Of a stretch of 64,000 bases of DNA, positions 45,305 to 56,672 are shown in pieces (position 1 is the stretch's first letter; every line of letters starts with the position of its first letter). Source of the stretch: Gambelia wislizenii (lineage: Eukaryota > Chordata > Lepidosauria > Squamata > Crotaphytidae); contig JAUMIR010000004.1 of NCBI GenBank assembly GCA_030847615.1, positions 73,067,001-73,131,000 on the forward strand. The letters run 5' to 3'. The notes beneath the pieces are model-generated. The model was not told where the DNA came from. It ran no database searches and saw only the letters and a program-made list of their open reading frames with translations. The position numbers and the translations under genes are program-made.

Positions 45305-46382
45305 AACTTGCATTTATGGTGAGCAGGCTGTTATTTTGAATTGTACTGTTTTCTTCCCCTTCAGTCATTTCTTTGCACAGATATCATTCTCTTAGTTCCC
45401 TGAAGGGCCTGGTCATGTAACATGACCAATGTAGGAGGACTGAAAGCAGGACAGAAATAAACCCTTCAACTATAAGTGATCAATCAAGTTTGTTAGGCAA
45501 CCAAGTACAGGGTACAGTCATGAAAGAAAATAAACACTACACAAACACACAGCCAAACAGAGCAAGCATTTAAAAAAATGCAACTGGAAGCTAGATGAGG
45601 CACACCTTGCAGACATTGCCCTGCAATGCTATAGACTACTCTTCCTTCCAGTACATGAGGATGGGAGATTCACCTCCTGTACTGATTCAACAAGGAATGT
45701 CTCCTTGTTGGAGCTTCAGGAACTTCTGTCCACAACGTTGAAAGTGGTGGTGGTGGAGTGGGTGGACTGTATCAGTTTCAACAGCAATTTGCAGTGTTTA
45801 GCACATGCAACAATTTTGTGAACTCAAATTTATCAACTCTTCTAAGCAGCATTTAAAAGTAGAGCTGGCAGGGCTGATGCTTGCGCTACCATTAGGATGG
45901 CAGATGATATGAGGAGACAGAAAGGCACTGGAGGAGAGCCAATACTCCATCCCCTTAACCTAGCCTTCTGCCAGATATGATGGGAAACACTCCACCATCA
46001 GCAGTGCTGAGGAAAGAGCCCAGTGCCAATCCAGTCAACTTTTATCCATAGAACGGGAGGTTGACACTATCATGTTTAATGCCACAGGCAGAAGAATGTC
46101 TTGGGCTGGCCCTGGAAGCCACTCAAATTTTCCATAATCTATATGCCACATATAATGCTATATATATGGTATTAATCACCTTCTCTCCTATTTTTTTAAA
46201 AACCTTGAAGGATTTATGTATGGAGGGAGGAGCTAAAATGGTGGGTGAGGCTTATCCCTGTCAAAGGAGAGGGGTTCCAGTGATGGGGGAGGGGGATGCC
46301 TGGCTGCCTGTCCTGGGGGCCCAGTTCTACTTGCAGAGAACAGGCAGAAAGCTACCAGTAGGATTTCCTCTTCCATTGACAC
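45305..46382. other. Unassigned sequence
   Basis: Non-repetitive by eye. The frame at 46061-46501 crosses the border of the next element and is not a gene. Confidence 0.4.
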
Positions 46383-46408
46383 CAAGGGCCTGTCTAAATG
46401 GTGAAAAT

Positions 46409-47436
46409 CTCTGGCTTTTCTTCACAAATGAAGATTCAGGAAGGACTCATCCCCCGCTTTCTGCAAGCACGCTGATGACTGAAAAGGCCAATCCGAGATA
46501 AACAAGTACGGTTGCAGAAAGCACAGCAGAAGGTCTCCTTGGGTGATGTTTCCGGGTTGTGATTCTTTCTGTGTTGTCGTTTCTCTTCAAGACTTGTTCG
46601 GTGTGAGTTCTCAAATAAAGCTGCATCACTGTGGATAGTGTGTCTCCATGCCTCCGAATGTGAAGCCAGGGCGGACCATTGTTGGTGATCAATTTGGCCG
46701 AGCCTGAGATGTTGTTTCAGGGAGTCCTTGTATCGCTTTTTTGGAGCGCCCCTCTTACGCTGACCCATGGCGAGTTTACCATAGACTATTATTTTTGGGA
46801 GGCATGGTCCTCCATCCTAGAAACATGCCCTGCCCAGCGCAGCTGTGTTCTCAATATCATGGCCTCAATGCTGGTGATCCCTGCTTGCTCAAGGACAGCA
46901 ACATTCATCACATAGTCCAGTGTATATTTAGGATTGTATGTATACAGCACTGATGAAAGCATTCGAGGAGTCGTAGGTGGTGGCGATAGGTGACCCATGT
47001 TTCAGACCGATAAAGGAGAATAGACAGTACAATGGCTCTATACACACTGATTTTTGTGCTTCGCCTCAGGTATTTATTACTCCAGACTCTTTTGTGAAGT
47101 CTTCCAAATGCGCTATATGCCTTTGCTAATCTGTGATCGATCTCTTTGTCAATCTTGGCATCTGAGGAGATGATGCTTCCCAGGTAGGTGAACTGCTGAA
47201 TGGACTTGAGCACAGATTTGCTGACGGCAATGTGGGGATGGTGGTGTTCGTCCTGTGGTGCAGGCTGGTAGAGAACTTCCGTTTTCTTCAGGTTGACTTC
47301 CAGCCCAAACAGCTCTGCAGCTATTGCAAAGCAGGATGTTAGGTGCTGTAGAGCTGCTTCTGTGTGGGCAACAAGGGCAGCATCATCAGTGAAAAGCAGC
47401 ACACGGACTAGATAGTTTAGAATCTTAGTGCTCTAG
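46409..47436 (-). mobile_element. I/Vingi-like LINE, copy B, 5'-truncated
   Basis: A 1028-bp insertion on the minus strand bounded by a perfect 10-bp target duplication, TGGTGAAAAT, at 46399-46408 and 47437-47446. The 3' end (gaagaaaagccagag) matches copy A. It landed 13 bp inside the left end of the Harbinger-like element. Confidence 0.92.
46436..47402 (-). pseudogene. I/Vingi-like LINE reverse transcriptase C-terminal part, copy B
   Basis: From 47402 the frame reads MLLFTDDAALVAHTEAALQH (motif C, with TDD where FADD is usual), LEVNLKKTEVLYQP, FTYLGSIISSDAKIDKEIDH and SILLYRSETWVTYRHHLRLL to 46911. A frameshift near 46910-46998 leads to AGITSIEAMILRTQLRWAGHV and another near 46790. The last frame, 46768-46436, has MGQRKRGAPKKRYKDSLKQH and the terminal CAFCNRTCLSRIGLFSHQRA zinc-binding motif. 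It is better preserved than copy A in the RT part. Confidence 0.88.
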
Positions 47437-48144
47437 TGGTGAAAATAATTCTCTTAGAATTCACTTAGAATCCTACCTGTCCTAATGGGATCCTGTGCAA
47501 TTCTGCTGTATTTAGAAGAAGGGGGTCAAATCTACCATAAACCCCAAAGGAACAGCCTTCGGGGCTTCCCCCCATGTTTTTAAAAACTCTGTTGAAAATG
47601 CACATTAGTGATCATTAGGAGAGGCAATCACATTTATTTGCATACCCCAGGAAAGTGGAAGTAGAAAGCTGATTGCCCAGATGGAAGCAGGGGGCAGGGC
47701 TTGCGTAGAAGGCAAATGTCCCAGAACCCAAATCTTGGATTTTCACTTTAGCAAGGGAGAGATCGTGAGACAAAACAGCTCTTCTTTTATTTTATTTTTT
47801 TGTTTATTTAGGCAGAATAGTGCATTATTGCACATCTGCACCTTAGATATGCCTTAAAAAAAAACATGCGGTGGTGGCAACTGGCAAAAATGTGAGTCGC
47901 AGCCACCATTTTGAATCACAGGCAGGCCTGTTGGGCCAGCAAAAACGGATAGCCTCGTATGCCTGCAATTTTACTAAACACCGTTAGAACATGTTGATCC
48001 TGCTTTGAATTTGTGTGACTTCGCATCAATTCACATCCCCCCCCCTCCAGTATAGACGGGCCCCAAGAGTAAGGCTCTGAAACAGAGCATTCCAGAGGTG
48101 GCGTGGATCTGGCTTTGGATCGGCTAGATCACAAGACAGACTTT

Positions 48145-48363
48145 GGGCCATCTGACAAGACAGAAGTATAGCACAATGCTTCAACTTGAACTGCCATTGC
48201 AACATCCTATCGAATCCTGGGATTTGTAGTTTGGTGAGGCACTAGAGCTCTCTGGTTGAGATTTGTAGGTCCCTAAACTGCAAATTCCATGATTCCATAG
48301 GATGTTGCTATGGTAGTTAAAGTTGAAGCATAGCACCACAATTGTGTAGTGCAAAAAGGGCCC
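48145..48363. mobile_element. Foldback MITE, gggcc type
   Basis: The arms 48165-48232 and 48275-48350 are inverted copies (catcctatcgaatcctggga against tccatgattccataggatg). The outer ends gggccatctg and aaaagggccc are short inverted repeats. Related arm fragments occur at 8690-8820. It directly abuts the SINE at 48367. Confidence 0.75.
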
Positions 48364-48366
48364 TTA

Positions 48367-48597
48367 TTTGCTGTTGTTTTTCTGTGCCTTCAAGTTGACT
48401 CCAGTTTATGGCAACTCCATCATAGGGTTTTCTTGGCAGTATTTCTTCAGAGGCTTGCAATTGCCCTCCTCTGAAACTGAGAGTGTGTGATTTGCCCAAG
48501 GTCACCCAGTGGGTTTTCATGGCTGCGTGGAGTTTTGAATCCTAATCTCCTGGAGTCCTAGTCCAGCTCTCAAACTACTCTACCATGCTGTCTCTAA
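48367..48597 (-). repeat. tRNA-derived CORE/MIR-like SINE, full length
   Basis: The minus strand reads agtttgagagctggactagg, gggtgaccttgggcaaatca, gaaaaccctatgatggagtt, ttgaaggcacagaaaaacaa. It is the same family as 8238 and 21268. Confidence 0.88.
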
Positions 48598-48599
48598 AG

Positions 48600-49190
48600 A
48601 CCAACTACAGTATTCCTTACTATTCCTGTGAAAGTGCTAGAAGGTCCTTTCAGACATGCTAGTCTGGAAGCAACATACAGTAGTTAATTTTACCTAGCAT
48701 AAGAAATGCTTAAGTAACAGTGTCAAGCACAATATTATATTTTTAAAAATATCAATAGCACAAAAACCTTCAGGAAATGTTTCTTATACCGTATATGACT
48801 TGCCTCTTTAGACTTCAGCCACAACACAGGTTGTATTCAGGAATTCAACATCCCCCCATGTTACAATTTCTGCTATGAATGTCTCATACTACTTTTGCAG
48901 AAATATTGTGGACTACCTAATAAAAGTTCACCTCAAAAAGATTTTGAAGAGGGAAAAATGCCACTAGTGTATGATCATCAGCTGATCTATTGACCTCTGG
49001 TGTTCATATTTCTCCATGTCCCCTTTTTATGTCTTCTAAGCATAGAAGGAGGTGCATAGTTAGATGTGTATGTATTGATTTCATCATTTTGTAATTTGTG
49101 ACTGGGTTGGGTCACAAAGGCACACTCAGTAGCTTAATTGCTAAGTAAATTAAGCAAATTACCATTGATCAGATAAGTAATTAAGGCTGT
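48600..49190. other. Unassigned sequence
   Basis: No feature that I can support. Confidence 0.4.
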
Positions 49191-49380
49191 AATCCTATGC
49201 ATATTTGGAAGTAAGCCCTACTGAATACAACAGGACTTACTCCAGAGTGAACATGCACAGAACTCCAGAGTAGGGCTGTAGCCGTATGCATTGTTATAAC
49301 ACCATTGGGCTCAATGGGACTTACTTATGATTAGGATAGTACATCCTGTAGTACATGCATAGGATCACATTGTAAGTGAA
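49191..49380. repeat. Dispersed reptile repeat (aatcctatgcat type)
   Basis: The phrases gtaatcctatgcatatttgg, agtaagccctactgaataca and gggctcaatgggacttactt, followed by a second half with tacatgcataggatcacatt, make a partly palindromic unit widespread in squamates. A related fragment is at 51640-51690. Class unknown to me. Confidence 0.55.
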
Positions 49381-49489
49381 CACATAAACCTCTTTTTAAA
49401 AATCTAAATACCAACCTTTAAAAAGGTACAACTAAAGTTGAACTGAGTATTCACAAGCCTTGCAATTATACTTGGAGATTTAACAATTA

Positions 49490-50243
49490 AATAAATCAAA
49501 TAGTTTGATTCATGAATTAGATACCCTGACCTGCTCCCTCCTCTCGGTAAATTGCTTCAAGGGTGCAGAATTAAAAGCCTCTCTGTGCATGTTTCTTTTA
49601 TCAGCTTTAATTTTTATGCCCTCGGGAATAACACTTCTCACTGAATAATGTAATAATATTCCAAAAATAACTCCCAAATGGGAAGACAAATTGTGTCAGA
49701 TTTAAGTCCCTTGCCTGAGCATTTAAGCCGTTTTCATTACAGACTTCATGTTGATGAGAAGCCTGTGTGAGTTGGTTTTTGACAGTTCTCTTGTCTTGCT
49801 CATTCCTGTTGTGAATATTATGCAGATACTCTAGTTTTCCGTGATGCAGCTAGAGGGCTGCCTCCTATTACTGAGGAAGCAGAGAGGAGTGGTGTGTGAG
49901 AGAGGAGAGTGAATGGGTGTGTGTGTGTGTTTATATATGGCTGGCCCAACCTGCAGTTTCAGATTTCAGACTGAGCTTATCACTCTTCCAGTTCCTTCCA
50001 GCCTGTGGATGTTACTCTGCCTTCTCGCTGACGGATCTTCCAGCACGAAGAAAGAAGCTGTTACTGCTTCTCTTTTTCCTTCTTTTCTGCCTCATTTCTT
50101 CATCGAGACAGAGCGATCAGCCCCAGCTGCAGCTGTCTTTCCCCAGCCTCTGCATTGGAGCCAGCCCCACAGGGAGGGATTTTTTTCCTTTCCTATACTC
50201 CTCATGCCTGGACACTGAAGGATGCTGTCACTTCTTCCTTGAA
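49490..50243 (+). promoter_or_regulatory. Candidate host promoter and first (5' UTR) exon
   Basis: The stretch is free of recognisable repeats and differs in texture from its surroundings. A TATA-like tttatatatgg lies at 49930-49940, after a short GT run. It is followed by about 300 bp of GC-richer, pyrimidine-rich sequence. A good splice donor, ttgaag|gtaaat, lies near 50243-50249. The open frames 49896-50306 and 49913-50218 show no known domain, so the exon would be largely untranslated. I cannot name a gene. This is inference from composition and signals only. Confidence 0.25.
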
Positions 50244-50249
50244 GGTAAA

Positions 50250-52222
50250 TCCAGGTGTCCGCTTTGGAAAGTTGTGCTTGCCCTTCCTTCTGACTCCACC
50301 AAATAGATGGTATTTGGAGGGCTTCTCTGGATTGAGAGCCGGAACAGACAGCGTCGGTGTGCTTTCAGCTAGTATGTATTGCTTTGAGTGGTAATAATAC
50401 TGTAGGTTAAAATTGGATGGGAAATAACAGGCATGTGGCACTGTAGGGAAGAAGTCCTTATGGACAGCTAGTATTGACAACAGCTGGAATGTGATTTAAT
50501 GTCTGTGTAGTAACACACACATGCATACAAAGTTGGCCAAGAACAGTCAATATTAATGAGGAAAGGGTTCAAGTGCTGAAATTACAATGTAACTGGGGAT
50601 GCTCAAAAGTGGGATTTATATGCAAAGCAGATGGTGTAATCTGGATATGAAAGACACTAGTTTTGCACTTCTTTCATGCTTTATATGTTGGCTGGATTCA
50701 AGATGTATGATTGTTCTATGCCTTGGTTTTTGCACTGTCAGACACCTGAGTCTAAATATTGTTTCTTCTTCTTCAGTAGAATGAGAGGGATATGTTGCAT
50801 GATCTCCACATTGCCCTGATGTGTGCAACTCTAAAAGGATTCTTTGGGGGTGGGAGGCAGAGCTCCACTATGTAGGGCTAAGAAACCTGAAAGGCATCAT
50901 GAGAGGAAATGGTTCTTTTTTTTAAAGGAATCTGTAGTGACATAAACAATTGGTTTGTTTGTTACTGCATGAATGCATTTGCCTAGACCAGTCTTCCCCA
51001 ACCTGATGCTTAGCATATTTTTCAGGAATTCAGCTCTATCGAACACAGCCAGTATGGCCAGTGGACAGGGATGATGTGTGCTATAGTTCAACAATGTCTG
51101 GAAGGCCAAAGGCTTTCCAACCCTGGTTTGTGATAGGCAAACATGAGTGGTTGAGAACCTTGCTGAAAGGATGGATGTGGTCCAGCATCTACCCTCAAGC
51201 ATCAAATGGCCGGCTGTTAGATGGAGTTGCTTAGGGCTGCGTCAACTAATAGATCACTGACCTTGTTATGCAGGGCTTCCAGTGTTTTGAAGTTTCATAC
51301 TCTTGATCTAAATATCTATTTGGTAACAAGATTATTAATGGGAATGGACTTGTATTGAACGTGGGAGCTTATCTGCAATGGTACCTATCTGGCTGGGCCA
51401 ACACCATCTTTTTTAGAAAGTAACAAAGTTTGAAAAAGGTACCTTTGTTGACTACAGCTATACTATACCATACTATTTAGTAAGCTCTTCATCATGTTAC
51501 ATATTTTTGATGTAATATACCTAGTTTTCATCTCAAACATAAATCATTATTCCCTCTATGGGCAGCTATGTATACATGGACTGTGGTTATAGATTTTGTC
51601 TAAAGTTTGGTGCTAGAAGACTCTGTCCCATTGCAGGCAAATGTAGCTTACTCTCAAGTAAGTGTCCACAGGATTGCACCCTTTATTATTGGTTTTTAGA
51701 CCTTTTAGAGCCAAATTGATTTTATTGAGAATATGGCCACAGTCCAGGCTGCTGTCTTTTGTGCAGTTTCTTGAAATGAAATCCCTTTGAGTTTACTAGA
51801 GTGTGCTTTTGAGTTTACATGACTAGGATTGTATTGTTCAGCACTTGTCAAATTACATGATTAAAAAGAGCTTGGTGTTGGTTGGATTGTATCCCAGTCA
51901 TTTTCTTTTGTTGCCACTTTTTTGTCACTATGTTGTTTGAATTGTTTGGAGCTTTAATTGTGATTATTAGCTTTGCATGTTGCCCTGAGCACTTGATGGA
52001 GGTTTAGCCAATAAATATGATGGACAAATAAACACGATAAATTTAATTTCATGTTGCTGACCACTACAGGAGGGGGAAACACTGCTGAATATAATGGCAT
52101 TTCTTCCATCCTTACTTAGTGAAGAAAGTCAGTCACTGAGTCCTGAAATAAAAGGCCCCCTTTTGAAGAGCTTTGCTTGGGGGTGAGGAGGGTATCTTTT
52201 ATGAAGGGAGAAATGTTATATA
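50250..52222. other. Unassigned, with MITE and repeat fragments
   Basis: A diverged palindromic MITE lies at about 50988-51125 (cttccccaacctgatgctta, gaaggccaaaggctttccaa). A fragment of the aatcctatgcat-type repeat is at 51640-51690. Nothing else is supported. Confidence 0.4.
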
Positions 52223-52645
52223 CAGTAAGACCCCCATTATCTGGGTGGGGGGATACATTCTAAGACTCCTTGTGAATGCCTGAAATTGTGGAGAGTACAG
52301 AACCCTATGTTTTCGTGCTATGGTTGGTTACTTAAACTTAACCACAGAGTTGAAGGAGACTTGGAAACAACACTTCCCATGGCCAGGAGTACGCCCACCT
52401 TCCACTCACCTGCTGTCCCACAGAGGGCAGGGGAACTGATCTGCTCCCAAATTTCCTCTCATCACTTCTTCAAAGATGCCTGTACAACAAGAGGAATGCG
52501 GGTGGTGACCTTCCAGCCCAACCATACCATAGAATCGCACTGGAGAACCAAGAGATGCCCACAAACACTTCTGGTTTTTTTGCAGTGATGACTGCAGGTA
52601 ACTGAAACTGCAGAAAGTGATGCCGCGGATAAGGGGGTCTTACTG
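52223..52645. mobile_element. Tigger/pogo-like MITE, long variant
   Basis: The termini cagtaagacccccattatct and the inverse of gataagggggtcttactg are inverted repeats. A TA precedes the left end. The 423-bp interior lacks a transposase. The frame at 52286-52588 lies inside it and is not a host gene. Confidence 0.78.
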
Positions 52646-53839
52646 ACTACTTTTTAAAAAAGTATTTATTAAAAAAATAACTTGTGGACTTGAAACATAT
52701 GCTTCATGGACAATGAGAAATATATATATGGCCACATTCATACATAACTATACAAGTACAATTAAGAAAAAAATGCATAAATTTAAACTCTCTTGCACTT
52801 GTCCATGGAACATTATGACATAATACATAAACTGTGTGTACCTAGTTAATAGCGCAGCTTCTGTTCTTTTAAAAGTGCTTCTAATGCAGTTGTGCACTTA
52901 AAAAATTGAATTCTTCAGCTGCCACATGAACCTATGTTTGGGTGCCTTATCTCAGTCTGTCTTAGTTGAGATCAGTATGTACATTGTTCATACATACTGA
53001 GTTTTGACATTTTAGTGGTTTGATAATGAAGTGCCTTGTAGTCGAGGTTGTAGTCATTTGCAATACTTGTCACATCAAAAAAAAAAAAAAAAGACAGACA
53101 GAAAATTTGCTTTTTTGAGCTGCAAAAATGTATTTGAAACAGATTTCAAAACCTTGATGGGACATGTTACAAGATTGGATGGAGTTGACTCATTTGCCTA
53201 CACTCCATCAGTTCCTTCTTTTAACATAAAATATGGTGACATATTTTCTTCTATCAGACATTGGATAAAGCTCAGGATACTGGAGGTCACATGGATACTA
53301 TTGCTGTAATGACTTTCTTCACATTCTGATGGATAAATTGTGGTCTTTTCTGTAGATCGAGTCATTCGGATAAATTCAGTTATTTTGAGCACCAAATATT
53401 TATTCCCATTATGCCCTGAAGTCCTTGAGAGTGTTATTAGTTTATACACTGAAACAAGCAGATGCAATAGTGGTACATGCAGTATTTTCAAGACGGATGC
53501 TGGTTAGATGCTGGTGCATATTTTGTGTGTGTCTTTGTATGTCTGTGGGTGGGTGGGTTTGATTCTCAATGGCCCTGTTTGAAACTTGTGATACAGAATA
53601 TGAATTCTGTACCCCTTTTCAAATCCACCAGGTATCAGATTTTCTAGTTTCAGGTTCCATCCTCTGAAGAGCACATGAGAAATGAAGTCCCTCCTTGACT
53701 CTGTGGGAGTTAATAGTATGGTCACAGTTGTACCAGAATAAAATTTCAAGGCAAGGGTCACTAGTTCTATTTAACCATTTTGAAGGGAAGAGGTTAATAG
53801 AAATAGATACATATTATTCATGTATCTCAATCTGAAGTA
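52646..53839. other. Unassigned, with a poly-A tract
   Basis: An A-run lies at about 53077-53092. No gene or nameable repeat is seen. Confidence 0.4.
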
Positions 53840-54130
53840 TAGTTGTCCCTTCATATTCGATGGCGTTTGGTTCCAGGACCCCCTATGGATACCAAAATCC
53901 ATGAATAAATCCCATTATATGCAATGACATAGCAAAATGGTGTCCTTTATATAAGATGGCAAAATCAAAGTTTGCTTTTTGGATTATTATTGTTTTAAGA
54001 ATATTTTCAAGCTGTGAGTACTTTTTATGGGGGAGGGTGGGGTGGGTGGTGTTTTTAGTCTTTATTATAATGTTTTAATTGTTGGAAGCCGCCCCGATTG
54101 TTTTTAGCAGAGGGGTGGGGTATAAATAAA

Positions 54131-54163
<33 letters not shown>

Positions 54164-54210
54164 TACTTAAATCTGTGGATACCAAATCCGTGGATACGGA
54201 GGGACAACTG
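53840..54210 (+). mobile_element. Tigger/pogo-like MITE with nested LINE tail
   Basis: The termini agttgtcccttcatattcga and the inverse of tacggagggacaactg are flanked by TA. The sequence matches the 229-bp copy at 16383 except for about 140 extra bases at 54024-54163. Confidence 0.85.
54024..54163 (+). mobile_element. L2/CR1-group LINE 3' tail nested in MITE
   Basis: It contains gaagccgccccgattg and ggtggggtataaataaata, then an (ATT)n run at 54129-54161, the tail style also seen at 10010-10062. It is flanked by TACTT at 54019-54023 and 54164-54168, consistent with a short target duplication. Confidence 0.75.
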
Positions 54211-54211
54211 T

Positions 54212-55261
54212 ATAGTACAGAAAGGAACTGGAGGAAGGGTTAATGGGCTCAGGAACTGTTCCTTTGAGATTATTCTCATATTAACTGAAAGCTAGAAGAC
54301 TTGATATGTTGCTTTCATTAGATAACATTTCACAAGTATTCACCTTAAAATGTATTAGTACATATCATCTATGGAACTGAGTATGCTTAAAGCTAGAGCT
54401 GTAGTCCTACAGTCTGTATTTGACAATATGCAGTGACAAGTACCTTTGACTTTCAGCCCACCACATCTGGCCCTCATTTAGAGCTGGCTGGACTAGAATT
54501 GGCCATCCACTATGTATAAGTGATGTTTTGAATGTTAGTGGTCATACTGCTAGGGAGATGTAGCAAAGTTCAAAAGCCACTCTTGCACAGAAATGGATGA
54601 ATCTGTCTAATTCACTTTCTGTAACATTTACATTTTTTCAGGCACAAGTTTGTTCTGTCCCATTTGTACATTGATTTATTCATTGTGTTCCATTTCCTCA
54701 TTATACCTATTTGTGCAAGCACTTTCCATAAATAAATACATTCTTTTTGTATGCTATTATCATTAAAATACACTTTTTGAATGTATTTTTTTAAAATGCA
54801 TTGCAACATTCAGTTTGTGTTCCAGTTTGGATATTACCGGTAGCGTGAATTAGTTCAGCTCATAGTAAAATGCAAATCAAAGTTGCAAAAAAGAAAGCCA
54901 TTTATAACATTTGGTGCGGACATTGCTATAGTTATGATGTGTCACACACACACAATGTTATTAGTACAGGTTTTTTCTTCCTTTTCTCCTCCAAAAAGAG
55001 ATGTATGCCTTTCACATGCATATTTTTGCACAAGGCCATTTCAGTGTTTAGAGCTAGAGCATGAACCAGAGATTCAAATAGTGAAGTTAGACTTAAATAT
55101 AATGTGACACACACACTGCAGTGCTAACGCCATTGAACTTTCTTGCCCAATGCCTTCCCCCAAAGCTCTTAGCATCTCTTGAAAGCTACTTCCAGAGAGG
55201 TTCCCAGACCTCCAGAGCAGGTTTTTTGAGTTGTTTCATTGAGGAGGGGAGATTGTCTCCC
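54212..55261. other. Unassigned AT-rich sequence
   Basis: No feature supported. The short open frames lack known domains. Confidence 0.4.
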
Positions 55262-55330
55262 TTGTTGTTGTTGTTTGCCTTCAAGTGGTTTCTGACTTAT
55301 GGCGAACCTGTCATGAAGTTTTCTCCCCAC
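55262..55330 (-). repeat. CORE-type SINE 3' tail fragment
   Basis: The stretch ttgttgttgttgtttgcctt with caagtggtttctgacttatg and gcgaacctgtcatga is the minus-strand tail of the family at 8238. Confidence 0.7.
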
Positions 55331-56519
55331 TGGGCCACTAGTGATATACCTCAGTGGATCATGGCCGTGGTCTTGTTGGTCCATGAGAAAACAAAACTCC
55401 AAGACCTGTATATCACATTATAGGGAGCTTTCAGGTTATCTAAGAAAATTCCTGAGACCATTGCCGAACCCTTCAGAGAACTTTTTGGTTGGTCCAAGGA
55501 TATAAGTTTTCTTGAGGAACAATGCATACAGGTAAACTTGGTATGCATGTGACCAACCCCCTGCCCCCTGCAATGTTATTATGTTTTTGTTTTTCTAATA
55601 TTATTCTAATACAATTTTATGATAGGGATTACATTCTAACTGTAAGCTGCTAAAAACCAGTTGCAATTCTTGGCTACAGTGACACTGAAGGAGCATTCAG
55701 GATGGAAGCTTTTCCGAGTATCCAATATCCTGATGCTTGGCACCAATAAATCACATGAGTCAGAAAATGTGCTGCTATCTGTGTTGGTTGCTAGCGTCTA
55801 TTGAAATTGAGCACCTATTGAAATCAGCACAGGGGCACAACCTAAAAGAGACATGATGCCTGGGAGTGGGGTGGGGGGACAAGGTGAAAAATACTGTACC
55901 TGCTTTTTAGTGATGTTCCATGCTTTCCTACAGTTTAGAAGCAAATAAACATGGAGACTGTTATTTCCATGCAGCCAAGATTTCTGGTCTGCTTTTTATG
56001 TTCAGAAACTAAGCATGTAAGCTGTCTTAAATACTCATATTTTCCATTTCTAAGTAAAAGGTAAAATCATTGCAACTTGTGTTGAAAGCAAATCCAGCAG
56101 TACTTAGTCCCACAAGAACAGGGGCCAACGACTATTGTTGGCCAGGACAGGAAATTTTGGCAAAGGCTGCTCTTTGCAAATGGAGCATGTGTCTTAGAAA
56201 ACTAAGAAAAATGAGTGAAAATGCAATTAATCTTACAATTCAATGTATGGCTACTTATTTTAAGGGAATTGATTTAGTTTTTAAAAATCAGACCATCAGT
56301 TATCTTGGCATTTGAACAATCTGTTAGGTGGTGCCTGTTCTACAGTTTGGACTTTGATCCATGTTAATTTACCCAAGCAAACAAACCCCTCTTTTTTATA
56401 AGTCTGCTTCAGTTGGAATGACTTCTTTCATTTTAATTAAGTTTACTATTAAGCTCTATTTCCTTTCTGGAGAATCCTCCCTCCCTCCCTCTCTCTCTGA
56501 TAAGGTGACTGGTTTTGCA
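55331..56519. other. Unassigned sequence
   Basis: A short (CCCT)n/(CT)n tract lies at 56478-56500. No gene is seen. Confidence 0.4.
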
Positions 56520-56672
56520 GGGTGTGTGTGTGCATGCACACACGCCTTCAAGTCACCTGTCGACTAATGGTGACTCCATTCATTTCATAGGGTTTTCTTA
56601 GGCAAGGAATACTCAGAGGTAGTTCTGCCAGTTGCTTCCTCTGAAATATAGGCTACAGCACCCGCACGGTAG
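56520..56672 (-). repeat. 5S-rRNA-derived SINE, 3' half
   Basis: The minus strand carries gctgtagcctatatttcaga, gaagcaactggcagaactac, gaaaaccctatgaaatgaat, gacaggtgacttgaaggcgt. The 5S head stops near gggtgctgtag. Confidence 0.8.

Larger units (their letters stand above)
46386..48063. mobile_element. Harbinger-like element split by LINE copy B
   Basis: The left terminus gggcctgtctaaatgg and the right terminus tatagacgggccc are inverted repeats with CAA on both sides (46383-46385 and 48064-48066). Without the 1.03-kb LINE insertion (and one copy of its target duplication) the element is about 640 bp. No transposase. Confidence 0.78.
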
